A DNA stretch of 64,000 nt from Carallia brachiata (Eukaryota; Streptophyta; Magnoliopsida; Malpighiales; Rhizophoraceae), in contig JADCRB010000012.1 of NCBI GenBank assembly GCA_021464245.1, forward strand, positions 1,965,999 through 2,029,998, given 5' to 3'. Below are positions 35,701-47,300 of this stretch, one piece after another. The position numbers were made by a program, and so were the translations under genes. Position 1 is the first letter of the stretch. Each line of letters begins with the position of its first letter. The notes under the pieces were generated by a model, which was not told the DNA's origin, ran no database searches, and was given only the letters and a program-made list of their open reading frames with translations.

Positions 35701-35930
35701 GAGATACATATATAGTTTCCATTGAAAGGTCTATGCACATTATTGACAAGTTAGAGTTAATGGCTGTGTTTTTCATAGTTTTTTTGTCTGTAACTCCCTG
35801 GTTGATATCCTCTTCAAGTTTGGATTTTTTTCCTCCCAGTAGAATTAACTTTGTACCTCCCCCTTTTTTCTGGTTGTTAACACGATGATCAATCTTTCTT
35901 TGTTCCCTAATTATCAAACAACATAGTAAT

Positions 35931-36241
35931 CGTAAGAACAAGCACTGTGTCATTTTCACTAAGAACTTAAATTATCTTCGGAGATAGAGCTGATCCGGCA
36001 AGTACAACTTATCTTGCAAAACTAGCAACACAAATCAATTTCAATGCTCTGTAATCTGAAAATTAAAATTTTTAGGTGCGCTGAAAAGCATATCAATGGC
36101 CAACAAAGTTCGATAAGCAAAGCTGAAACACAAATTTTTATCCACTTACCATTCAGTTAATGCTGCTATCAAAAACAACAACGACAAGAAAAACAACAAA
36201 CTAATTAGAAGACTGACTTAAAATGGAACTCACCTGGGGCA
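35931..36241. other. Intergenic, nothing recognised
   Basis: AT-rich sequence between the F-box duplication and the broken minus-strand ORF at 36,250-36,880. No coding signal on either strand. Confidence 0.5.
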
Positions 36242-36249
36242 TCATTTGG

Positions 36250-36880
36250 AAGTCCAATCAATCGCCAGTTTTCTCTGTGCAACACAATCAACAGAGCTGA
36301 ACATTTCCGCCTCAGAAAACTCACCCACCAAACCAAAAACACAAACAAGTATCAAAAGCCCCAAAATCTCGAAAGGGCTAATCAAATTCACGGGCTTCTT
36401 CCTTTCCCACTGGAATGACATTCTCAATGCCTTTTCCTTCAATGACATTCTCTTGGGCACCAACCAAAGGCCTCATCCTAGTCAGTTTCTTAAGTAAGAC
36501 GAACAACTCTTTCTGACAACTGATTCTTTTAAACCCATTTCATTTTCACCTGACTTAGAACGATGAAAGAACCTCAAAGCCTCCAACACTAGGTTACCAG
36601 GATTATCCACATCTTTAAGAGCCCTGTACAAATCGTCTGTCATTGGCTTTCCAGGATTCTTCAAATTCTTGGAGTTGGGTTTTGATTGAGAGGAAGTGGT
36701 CATCCAAATCGTGCCATTGGAGGACGAAATTGGAGAGTTTGAGGCGCGGGTTTTCAGTTGTCTGAAAGTATTTCGCAGTCGTACTGAATTTTGATCTGAG
36801 GGTTTTTCACTCTTTGGTCTAGATTGGAGAAAAACATTGATGGGATGGGGGAAGGAAAAAAAAAATTTCTTTTTAATCAC
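36250..36880 (-). pseudogene. Frameshifted ORF of unknown family
   Basis: The minus strand is open from about 36,880 to 36,482. It begins Ser/Arg-rich (transit-peptide-like composition), then MTDDLYRALKDVDNPGNLVL, then EALRFFHRSKSGENEMGL, ending in a stop. Shifting frame by one near 36,500 continues coherently as LLKKLTRMRPLVGAQENVIE, GKGIENVIPVGKEEAREFD, then a stop at about 36,395. Two joined coherent stretches suggest a former coding region broken by a single indel. Downstream residues (LGLLILVCVFGLV) are hydrophobic but in another frame. I do not recognise the family. Confidence 0.4.
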
Positions 36881-37458
36881 GGAGGATTATGAAATTGAAC
36901 ATTTGATTCCCTGTGTTAGGCGAATTCAGAATTTCAGGTAAAATTAGGATTTCTGAAACCGATTCGAAAAAGAACTTATTTATAAAAGAAATAAAATTAA
37001 ATTTAAAATAATCCTGAACAGAATAGATATGATAATTTTGGGTTATTATTTGGATTCGTCTAAAGAAAGACTACAAAAGAACTCAAGTCCATTAATGAAA
37101 TCTACCAAATTTGACATATGTATAGTGTAATATATGGAAAATGATATATATGTTTATAAACTTTGTATGTTGGTCACTTTGTATGTTGTCTTTTTTTATA
37201 GATTAAATTTAATTAATCAGCAATATTTGTCACTAAAAAACCCAACAGATTCTAAGTGACCAACAACAGTTGGGATGTGAAGTCCCCAATTTGATTCCTA
37301 TATTAGAAGAATTCAGGTTGTTGGGTGAACTTAGGATACCAAGTCAAATTCGGAGAAGATGTTACTCATAAAGGAAGCCAAAAAAAAAATAGATTCCTAT
37401 TTGGTTTAGGAAAGGAAATTATACAAAAATATTAACTAGATATTCCAGCGGACTTTCC

Positions 37459-37465
37459 TATAAAT
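37459..37465 (+). promoter_or_regulatory. TATA box of the SKP1-like gene
   Basis: TATAAAT at 37,459-37,465, about 85 bp upstream of the start codon. This leaves room for a leader of about 55 nt. The flanking sequence is AT-rich upstream and mixed downstream, as expected for a plant core promoter. Confidence 0.6.
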
Positions 37466-37548
37466 TGCTCTCTACATCTTGCCTTCGCTCTATCGAAGCT
37501 TTCCTGCATACTCGAGACTTTCTTCTACTAGAGAAGCACAAGACAACC

Positions 37549-38106
37549 ATGTCAATGTCATCATCATCCTCCGAGAGTACTGATGAGAAGACCATCACCC
37601 TAAGGACATCCGAGGGCATGTTCATGGAGGTGGAAGTGGCTGTTGCCATGGAGATGGCCACCGTCAAGGCTTTTCTAGACGAGAAAACCGCCACCTGGAC
37701 CCCCACCTCCTCCACGAACAACCCCATCATCATCGTGCCACTCCACAGGGTGGCATTGAAAGAGCTGTCCAAGATTGTCACCTACATCAGAAAGTACCTT
37801 GAGCTCAAAGGAACTTCGAACAGTTTCAATAAGATCAGGGCCTACAACGAGGAGTTCTTGAAGGATCAAAGCGATTATGAGATAAACAAGGAGATGATAC
37901 CAGCTGCTTTTTATCTAGACATACACTACTTGAAAGAAGCGCTTAGCATTGGTCTCGATACGAGGTTGGAGAAGAAGATCGCTGAGTTTGTTCGTGAGCG
38001 GTCTGAAAGGTCGAGATTCACTATACCACCGCCCCAGAGGAAGTACAGACCTTCCGTCAAACCATCCTTGGTCTCTGACCCTGACTGGTTCTGCACGATA
38101 ACTTAG
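37549..38106 (+). CDS. SKP1-like protein, divergent
   Basis: 185 residues, one exon, from the ATG at 37,549 (ACAACCATGTC). Residues 14-85 match the SKP1 BTB/POZ-like fold (KTITLRTSEGMFMEVEVAVA.., VALKELSKIVTYIRKYLEL). Residues 95-150 match the SKP1 dimerisation half (KIRAYNEEFLKD, MIPAAFYLDIHYLKEALSI). SKP1 bridges CUL1 to F-box proteins in SCF ligases. The usual C-terminal helices that clasp the F-box (family ending like EEVRRENQWAFE) are replaced by a basic, Pro-rich stretch ending DWFCTIT, so F-box binding is doubtful or altered. The Ser-rich N-terminus is also unusual. It lies 2 kb downstream of the F-box gene in the same orientation, and related C-terminal fragments sit behind both F-box copies. 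Confidence 0.8.
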   Translation: MSMSSSSSESTDEKTITLRTSEGMFMEVEVAVAMEMATVKAFLDEKTATWTPTSSTNNPIIIVPLHRVALKELSKIVTYIRKYLELKGTSNSFNKIRAYNEEFLKDQSDYEINKEMIPAAFYLDIHYLKEALSIGLDTRLEKKIAEFVRERSERSRFTIPPPQRKYRPSVKPSLVSDPDWFCTIT

Positions 38107-38219
38107 GCTTGATGCCTTTCTTTGGTTTAATTAATGAGTCTCGTTACATAGGTGCAGAAAAATCAGACGGAAAGCAGTAGAAATACATGAATAATTTCTT
38201 CTGTATACTCTTTAGTTGA

Positions 38220-39080
38220 CTTACACCCATTTAAGTAGAAATAACTTTGTATCTTCCCATCTTCCCTGGTTGTTAATGCAGTTTGGTTTTTGAATTTTTC
38301 ATGTATTTTTCTTCTAGTCTGCAAAATTTCAATCTTGGAAAATAATAAAAAAGCCACATATATGAAGATGAGCAATGGTCCAGAAAATTGTCGCAACTCT
38401 TTACAGCACGGAAATATTAAAATCCATGTCAATCACAGATACAAATATACGAGGCTAAACCAAGATGGCCTCATATCCAAAGCAGTGAGAAAATTATACG
38501 CCAGTATTAAAAAAAAAAAAGGAAGAAAAACGCAGAAATATGTCAACTTGGCGATGAAATTAACCTTCGTATTGCACATGTTTGGTGCCACTTAAGTGAG
38601 GCTTGAGCAGCGGCGTTGGGAGTTTGGGACTTCCATTAACAGAGCCAATTTGAATATTCAACCAAATGTTATTGAGGGCTTCATTCTCTTCTATGATTTA
38701 CGGAACGCAGTTGAGTACCATCTCTAACTCCTTAATTGATACAATCCTAAGTTTGGTCCTAGTAACAATAACTTAGCACTTCCCCAATTTCCTGGTTGTA
38801 GGTGTTTGAGGATGAACTTTGGTTTTTAGTTTTCTCACGTCTTTTTCTTATCTATAAAATTTGGATGTTGGAAAACTATCAAAATCCATATATAGACAAA
38901 CAATGGTCCTGAAATGCCGAAAATTGACAGTGCAGAGATATACAAATTCATGTCAATATACAAGGCTATTACCAAGATGGCCAAATATTCATCACAAAAG
39001 CAGCGAAAAAAAAATCCTAAACAGGAAAAACAAAGGAAGAAAAGGGCAAAAATATGTTACTCATCCTTCACTTAACAAAT
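38220..39080 (+). repeat. Diverged tandem duplication downstream of the SKP1-like gene
   Basis: About 38,225-38,555 and 38,755-39,060 align (CTGGTTGT, TTTGGTTTTT, AATGGTCC, ATTCATGTCAAT/ATCCATGTCAAT, CAAGATGGCC, AAATATGT), a period of roughly 540 bp. The opening part also resembles the 3' flanks of both F-box copies. Non-coding. Confidence 0.7.
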
Positions 39081-39332
39081 TAAAATGATTGAGTCTCATC
39101 TTCTACTGATGTTAACATAGCTGATTCCGTATCTAATTGCTTTAAGTAAAATCTTCCTCCTATCTTCAGAGACACACAAACACCAGAATTTCTTTACATT
39201 CAATTTTTGACCCTTAAAAAGTGTTCTTTGGTATTCATGCAACATATTGACAATCCTGGGTCAATAGCAAAAACAGAGTTGTATGATCCTGCCAATTTCA
39301 TGTCAAGACAGGATTGCTAACATTCTATGTTT

Positions 39333-42300
39333 CTAGCTATCAACAAACCTTTGACAAATTCTCTGCAATCCCTTCAAGGGTGTGACACGTATCCGAGCAC
39401 GACTGACAAGAGCAACCATGACAACAAATAGAAGAGGAAAACCCACGTGTACTCTTCTTACGCTTGTCCCACTCCTTAGCAATGCCTGCCAAGCAAAACA
39501 TCCAACGGTTACAAAATTCAAATAAGACTTAAGCATAAATCTCATAATGTGCAAAAGTTAAACAAATAAATAATTGAAGAACTTTGACAGTTTTAACAAC
39601 ATAGAATGTTAACGAGGTAGTATAATAGAAAATGGTTAGTTACAAGAGTTCTTTTGTGTTCATGCAACAAGTAAGTTATCTCTAAGAGAACTTACTAGTT
39701 CTTCCTTTAGCATTTTTCTATCTTCCGTGCTTAGTCGCCTCTCCTCTTTTAACTTTGAAATGGTAGATTCAGCCTGCACATGAATCCCAAAAGGCTCGAC
39801 TGTAACTCTATTGACAAAGCCATAGATATGAGTGTCTAAAACCGCATAAAATATTGTGTCTAGTAGAAATACATCCTCAGTTATTTCATCATGACTCAAC
39901 AGAAATACATCACAACTCACGTGGAGGCGTTTCAAGAAAGACAGATGGTTAAAACAGGAGTTCCAACTTATGATGGTGACCAAGAGACTCATTTTTTTAT
40001 AATTCCCACCCAAGCTCGCAATTTGCAATTTTGTTTTGGCTGGCCTCAATCTCACATAAGCCATCCACTCCATAAACTAGCTGAAAAGAGAAGACTTTAA
40101 CTCCCAACTTTGTTATAGCAGAGTATCCTATAGCCTGGTTTCATCTATGCAACATTGTGGTCACAAAAAGAGCCCAGATATTTGGCCAGAAAATATGAGA
40201 AAGACTAACCTCAATTAACTTTGATTCAAGTACAATCAATTTTGAATTCATCTCCTCAATATCAGCGACTAGTTTCTGCTCATCAATAGCCTTTACCATC
40301 GTAAATTGTTCATCCTTCACTGCAGGGGATTCTGGTTCCTCAAGTGGCTTTATTTGATTACCATTGACAGAATCCTTATCTGGCTTCAATGATTCATGCT
40401 TTGCCTCCTCCAACTCCTCATTGTTAACTATGTCCTTATTTGACTTCAACCCTGCATCATTTGTTGGTTGTATGTCTTGAACATTGTTGACATCCATCTT
40501 TGGCTTCAATTCCAGGTCCTTTTCTGTCGTAAAGAACCTTTGACCATTCATATCTTTGAATTCACCTTCTTTGGCAGGCTTATGCTGTTGAAAAAAATAA
40601 ATAAATAAAGAATGGGAATGAGGTAGTATAGTAGAAAATTTTGTTAGAGTTGGGAGGTGACTGCTAGAAACAATCAGATTAAATTTTGGACTTAAAAGCT
40701 TAATCCCAGCAGAAACTTCCAACATATGCATGCAAGAAAGGGGGAAAAAAATCTAACCATGTATGATGGCATGAGATTCTCAATTTTCTTCAAAACCTGA
40801 TCTTTCAGCACTGGATGATCAGAAAAAGGCTCCTCCTTAATTTCTCGATTAACTGGTGATAATACTGGTGACTGAGGTGGGCTGATGAGCATCACTTTCA
40901 GCTTGACCTCTTCAATAAACTTGCCATCATCTTTGGTAAACTGTCATTTAAAGTAAATGAAAGAACAGTTGACATAAAGAAGAAGAATGGTGGTGGTATC
41001 AAGCTAGCCCTATGTCAGGTTCTTTTAACAAAAATGAGGAAAGGGCGCTTGCCAGGAGGGACACAGGACCCCTATGCCCTTTTACCTACAAAAGGATCAG
41101 TTACCAGATAGCTGTGCTTCTCAGGGCCGTCTTATTCACGATTCCCCTGATGACATGATAAAACAAAGGAGAATAAAAAGCCAAAATTAAAATTACGGCC
41201 GCTTACTGTGAGAGGTGTGATATCCATGTCAGTTGTCCCAACAGGAACAATGGTACTTTGGATTAAGAACTTGTCTTTGCACATCAGATCAGGAGGAGCA
41301 GCCTTCTGAGCTTGCATTGTGACTACATTAAACACAAAAGCCGGGGGGATGAGCACAAAATCAACAAAACTAGAAACAAGAATGGTTGAATCCTACACTC
41401 CTACAGTATGAAACAGAGTAGAAGGTAAATATTTTGCACTAAGCAGAAAAATATAGTGAAACTACTCTTATGTCATTGAAATCAAAAGAAGCAAAAAATC
41501 TTGTTGTAATTTGATAGAACAAGAGAGAAATTGCTGTCCTTTTATAAGGATGAATCTGGGTAGATTCATCCACAACACTCTATTTAAAGCTCAATGTGCA
41601 GGTGGGCAACCCCTCCACCCCCCAACACACTCACACACACACACACACTAAACGACTAAAACCAAAAAAATAAAAAAAGGGAGGCAAAACTCAAAATTAG
41701 AAGTTCAAAAAATAACTTTACTCCATTACATGCTACTTCAGTGTTTTTCTTGCCCAAGAAAAAAGCTACAAGCACTCCCAACAAAAGAGTTTTTAAAGGA
41801 CAAAGAGATGATCAGATACTACTAAAGATTAACCATCATCTAAAAAATTAATGCCACACCCTGTTGAATAGCCAATAACAAGAGAGACAATCCTTAGTGC
41901 AAGAACTAACACAAACTTGTCGTCGAAGAGACATGGTCAAGATCTTAACTAAATAAAGATGAAAACTGAGTACCAGTAAATTGACAACTTGATTTAGGTG
42001 GGACAATGCCAACATTTGGTCGCACGCAGTATTTCTTGGGGGACGTAGTTTTAACCTGCCAATATCACACCAAAAAATCACAATGTTATGCATTTTAACA
42101 TCTTTGATGATTTGCCCTCCCCTAAAAATTCAAAACCAAAGCCAAAAACCACAACTCCAACCTTGAAAGCAACACAGCATAAGTTGTCATTGGTGAGTGT
42201 CACCGAACACGAACTCTGCTTTTTCACTTCAACTGCCAAGCATTCAGATGCATCATAATGAATACAAAACACTCATGAATTTCACTTCCAAGCATCCTCT

Positions 42301-42512
42301 GACATATTTATTCAGAAGGCAAACAAAAAGAATATACCAATCAAAAACCGGAACCTAAATTCTAATTTCTCATTCCTCAAAACACACAAATGATCAAAAA
42401 TCAGGAAATGGGTAACATTCTGGTCGGTATATCCAAAGTAATGAAAAACTTGAAAATACTCACATATAAATTTCAGTTCCCTTGGCTGGATTTCCAGGAT
42501 TCGAGTATTCAT
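39333..42512 (-). CDS. VAP27-type vesicle-associated membrane protein (VAPB/MSP domain)
   Basis: Eight coding exons on the minus strand, borders and phases consistent: 42512-42464, 42232-42162, 42055-41974, 41322-41207, 40940-40758, 40584-40210, 39773-39696, 39485-39333 (368 codons). VAPs are ER-membrane proteins whose N-terminal MSP domain binds FFAT-type motifs at membrane contact sites. Seen: MSP domain, residues 1 to about 125 (LEIQPRELKF, KKQSSCSVTLTNDN, VTMQAQKAAPPDLMCKDKFL, VPVGTTDMDIT). Then ISPPQSPVLSPVN, an acidic linker, a coiled coil (about 275-318, STISKLKEERRL) and a hydrophobic anchor VGFPLLFVVMVALV. After VALV the frame leaves the family: the +1 frame gives VLGYVSHP and a stop at 39,376-39,374, as expected for VAPs. 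Here it runs on as SRARIRVTPLKGLQ.. The best fit is a 2-bp loss near 39,400-39,407, so the anchor ends early with an added basic tail. Confidence 0.88.
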
Positions 42513-43440
42513 TCTTCGTTCTTCTTCTCCTCCCACAAGCAATTCAATATGCAGTCTGCATAACCAAACAAGCCACAAGCTCTTACTCTTATTCTTGACC
42601 GATTCTCATAAATAATATATTTCCGCTCAGATCCGAAATGGAAATTTAAAAAAATAAAATAAAATAAATCACTGCACAAAATTATCACAAATTTGAATTC
42701 AAGAAAACGAAATAATCTCAGAGCTTAAAATTAACTCAGTTTACGAAGAGGACGGTGCGTTTTGAATCGAAGAGAAGTGGAAAACACGATCACTGCAAGA
42801 GGAACAAAATGAATCAAGAAAACGGTCGCAGGAAGCGAGAAAATCACTCGCCAGGTCAAAGCCGAGTGAGAAACGAAACGACACCGTACAGAGCCTCAAC
42901 ACCGGAGATCTTCCTTCTTCGAGTTTTTTGGCTCAGGAAAATGCTAGAGTAACAGTGAATTCCAGCTCCCGAAAGAGAAAAAGTTACAGAAAAAAAATAA
43001 CTTTTTAAAAAAAGAAGGAAAAAAAAAAAAAAAAAAGGAGGAGACGCTGAAACGACCACGTGTGACGGTCGTCTTCTCCGCTTAAGTCCAAACACATTTG
43101 GACAGTTGACAGAATCAAAACGCTGACTCGTCGTTTAGTTTTTTCTGGAAAACACACACAAACACACAAACAGCCGCAGCAAAACGACAACGTTTGGCAT
43201 CCCAATCACTCTCCAATATTTTTTTATTATAAAAAACTCCAAAACAGAAGCAGCTCTGAGAAACCGAGACGACAACGTTCAGAATCACTAGAGAGAGAGA
43301 AAGAGAGAGAGATTTTACCAGAGATAAGGCCGCGAGGAATTCTAGAGAGAGGAGGAGGAGGAGGAGGAGGAGGTGAATTTAAGAAGATTGAAGAGAATAT
43401 TATTGAATTGCGTGAATCTGCCGTTTTCCCATAAGCGACT
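42513..43440 (-). promoter_or_regulatory. 5' UTR and leader intron of the VAP gene
   Basis: On the minus strand a CT/TCC-rich leader (about 43,440-43,320) ends at CTCTG|GTAAAATC (donor at 43,318). An acceptor GTTATGCAG lies at about 42,557, leaving a second leader exon of 44 nt directly before the ATG at 42,512. The same upstream architecture recurs beyond the retrotransposon at 54.9-55.3 kb, which supports it as the genuine gene 5' region. Confidence 0.6.
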
Positions 43441-46400
43441 TTTTAATTTTTGTTACCTACTCACAAAAGTTTCAGAAATCAGATAAAAGCTGCGGAACAA
43501 CTTTTCCAGAGAGAGAGAGAGAGGGGGGATGTTTGGTGACCGGAAACACCACCGGTTAAGGTGGTGGTGGTGGTGGTTTTGGTGGTGCAGTGACAGTGAG
43601 GGATGAGAATGGGAGTGAAAGCAAAGTTTTGGGAGATTGTGGTGTTCGTTGTGTAAAGGCTGTGTCCGTGCAAAGCGGGTGCGTTTGGTAGGTCCGAATT
43701 GGATATAACTTTCGGCGGTTGTACCGGCCGCGTCACCACCCGGCTTGCTGACGTTGATACCTGCTGCTTGTTTTTTTCTTTTTTTCTATTATATTGGCAT
43801 CTTGCCGCCAGCAAGTTCCTGCAAATTTGTTTCTATATATAAATTATGATGATGCAAATAACGAGTTGTTTTAGTAAGCTGGAAAACATACCCTCATTGT
43901 ATGAAAGAACTGGGAAATAGATGGTATCTTAAGGGATAAATTTTACAAGTTTTTCGACGTTTATTTTACGAAAAATATTTTATATAGGTAAAATTTGAAA
44001 AAAGTTTTCAAATTTTTAAATAAAATAACTTATCTTTTTGCAGAGTTGAAGTTATTTTCAAGAAAAATACAAACTGTGCTATAACTAAGTAACAAAGGAA
44101 AATTATTATTTTCACTGTAAATATTTTCTCATGTAAATATTTTACAAATATAAGTTATCTTACAGCAAATAAACAGAAATGAAAGAACTGGGAAATAAAT
44201 GGTATCTTACGGAAAAAAAAAAAATCACCATTAGTACATTAAATTTGGAAAACATATGTGATATGTGCAATAGATATATAGTAATTTAAATTATTAGATT
44301 ATAAAAAATATATTAAATTTTAAAATAAATATAAATTATTAAATATTATTAGATTAGTTATGTATTTTTTTTATATATTTATTTATTAAATTTATAAAAA
44401 AAATAAATATCTTGATACCTAACATAGGACACTATTTAGTCATTTCTAACAATTGACTAATCTTCTATGTTGAATCAACGAAAGGACAAATATCATAATG
44501 TTCAATAATATTCAGTGTAGCTCATTAGCCAGCTCCCATAATTGTTTAGAGTTGACGTCTTATACTATAACGAGTTGGGGTACATAATAAAATTTTTAAA
44601 ACATTTAGTATATTTATTTTTTGGTGTGTTTAGTAATGTTTTTATTTAATTTATATTATTCGCTAATTCTTTTTTTTTTTTTTTGGTGGTGTGGGCTCCC
44701 ATATTGCATAGCATTGAAATCATTAATCAATTCGTATGTTACGGATTTGAAAGTTTAAAGACCTTTCCAACGTTTCTTGCGTTTTTATGTGATCCGCAAT
44801 AATTGCTCGCTCGTCTTAGACCACAAAGCTTCATACATCAAAATTTATTGGATAGCTATGAACCAATGTGTCCCACTATATTCAATGCCCTTGGATACAG
44901 GTTGACTCTGGAAATTTAAATTCAATTATTTTACCCTTTTGGGGTAAATTGCCTTTTGAAATGCATTATCCTTTTTGTCCTCATTTTACACTTTTTTTTT
45001 CTTTTCCAGACAGCCTTTTTAATCATGTTAGACAGATACCCTTTTTCTTGCCCCGGCTTACTTTGCTGCCTTAGCCCTTAAGGACACCTCTTTTTTTTTT
45101 TTTTTTTTTTATTTTTTTAAGTCTTGATATTTAGAAATTTATTAAATTTTGATTAATTTAATTTGAATCGGGTGGACTCATTAAAAGAGGTAAAATTCTC
45201 CCAATATCTATTTTCTCTATAGACTCGAATTTAAAAATTTATTTAAAAGAAATTAAATTTCTTATTATTTGAATTAATAGACGTTTAAAGGGAGAAATTT
45301 TTTGGAATGCTAGCTGGCGGTGCTTTGTGAGCATGATTTCTCCTCGATTGTCGGACAAAATTCTCGCAATTTCTTCACTCTATGTTCATTTGGATTCTAT
45401 CAAAAACTAATTTATCGGATATCACAGCGATTATATTCAGTGTGACCCAATAACCCCTTTTGGTGTTAGAGGCAGAATGGAACATTGACATTGCAGAGTT
45501 TATAAGTGACCAGTAGTTCAACTTAGAGTACCACTAGAAAGAAACAAAAAAATAATTATAAAATAGTTATAAAAATAAATTTAATGTCTACAATAATAAA
45601 AAAAATATTTTTTTTAAAACTAAATTATAAATATACCTAATGTTATTTTAAATTTACATAATTTTTTAAAACAAAAATTATCAAAAAAATTTTTGCTAAA
45701 AAAAATTTACTATTTATAGTTGTTCTATAACTATTTTTTTATATCTTATTAATTTTTCCTTCAACATATAATTTAATTTTTAAACTAAAGATGTCAAGAA
45801 AAAACAAAAAAAAAGACAAATTTCCAATCCGAGCCACAGAGCCCATTTGACATTGTGCAGTTGATGTGACATCCAAACTAGTTCACAAGAAGTTCATGAT
45901 CATAATACTAGTCAACTCTCAAAATATGAAAGAATTTGAGAAGTAAAAAAAATGCCTTTTTTAGTGGTTTTTATTGTAGTTTTTATAATATAACCTATCA
46001 AAACGCCAAACTGTATTGTTTTACAAAGCGAACACACAAGATAAAATAATGACAAACGTGATGCTGAATATTGATGATGTTGAGAATGCGCAAGGACTAT
46101 AATTTATCAAGAAGGTCAACTTTTGCTTTCTAGGTTGATACGTACATTTGTGACCTGGGGGAAAAAAAAAAAACAAAAGGAGGATGATGTGTGCCATGTT
46201 ATCAATCTATATTATATTTTCCTTAGGAACCAACAAAATCTATATTATCCCAATTGTGAAGGCATAGGGCATTCGTGACATACTCATGAACATATCAGTG
46301 CAAGCGCACGTTCAGCAGTCAACACACAGAAAGATGGACTTTTCCATCGGTGATTTTTAAGGTAAGATTGAAAAATAAGCATCACCAACCTATGCATGTG

Positions 46401-47300
46401 CCCAATGTTTTGGTTGCACAGTTTTGTTTTTAGGAAATAGACAGAGTTTGTTCGGAGACGGCGAAATAGTAAATCCTTACTCTACTATTGGTGTTGATTT
46501 TGATAATGGATTAGAATAAGATTCTGAAAAAAAAAAAAAAGGGATGAATGAAAATTGCTGGTGAGCAGTAGCTACCGCAGCCTCTCGCTTTAACTCTTTT
46601 CCTCAGACCCTGATTTTTCAAAAGTGCACGATCACAAAAAGGCCTCTCGATCTCCTGGTCCGCTAGTAACAATGCTGGGGGGGGGGGGGGGAGAAGGGGG
46701 GTGGCTCGTTATTTTTTTGTAGCGCGGGTTTAAACTTGAAATAGGTGAAAAAATATTAAGTTAAATTTATTTTAAATTCATTTAATTTCATTTAATTGTT
46801 GTAAAAAAAAATTAATTTCATTTAATCAATTCATTATCTTATTAAAATGATTTAAATTATTTTAACCAACTAATCCCTTAAGTGCAACTAACTGAAATCT
46901 TTGACAACTGATTGTCGCTTGCCCAATTATATGAGTTTTAACAAAAGGTCACTACCCAATCATACGGGCAACAAATGTTACTGTTTTAAATACGGGTTTT
47001 AACAAGAGCTGACTGTTCAATCATATGGACTCTAACAAAGAGCACTATTTTAAATACGGATCTTATTTGGAGATATCGTTTCAAATATCCCGTATAATAT
47101 CATGTTATATTTTTTTGTGGCATTAGCCTAAACAAGTAAGAGAGTAATAAACTAAATTTATCTTAAATTCATTTAATTTTATTTAACGAGTTTATCATTT
47201 TATTAAAATAATTTAAATTACTTTGAATGACTAACCCCAAACTTATATTTCATTCAATTTTTTCATTTCCCGCCAATGTGAGATTCCATTTTCTCCAACA
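43441..47300. other. Intergenic DNA; GGT microsatellite and AT-rich repeats
   Basis: No gene seen. A GGT/GTGGT microsatellite lies at about 43,558-43,590. AT-rich imperfect foldbacks lie near 44,280-44,420 and 45,545-45,760. A G13 run is at about 46,678. A direct repeat of roughly 90-120 bp occurs near 46,757-46,876 and 47,149-47,236 (TTAAATTCATTTAATTT..TTATTAAAATRATTTAAATTA), with short internal repeats between. Confidence 0.5.

Larger units (their letters stand above)
33960..35930 (+). repeat. Inverted F-box/SKP1-tail duplication, right copy
   Basis: Plus-strand copy of the unit also present on the minus strand at 18,230-20,130. It includes leader, F-box gene, SKP1-like tail and 3' flank. 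The 3' flank shares its final words (CTGGTTGTTAA) with the region after the SKP1-like gene (near 38,265), so the tail and flank were probably derived from a SKP1-like locus. Confidence 0.92.

Noticed and set aside
35543..35959. 138-residue minus-strand ORF
   Set aside because: Antisense to the SKP1-like tail and the duplicated 3' flank; the homologous pseudogene copy does not keep it open.
43479..43814. 111-residue minus-strand ORF
   Set aside because: Lies over a GGT microsatellite and purine tracts upstream of the VAP gene; the Thr-rich run is microsatellite-coded.
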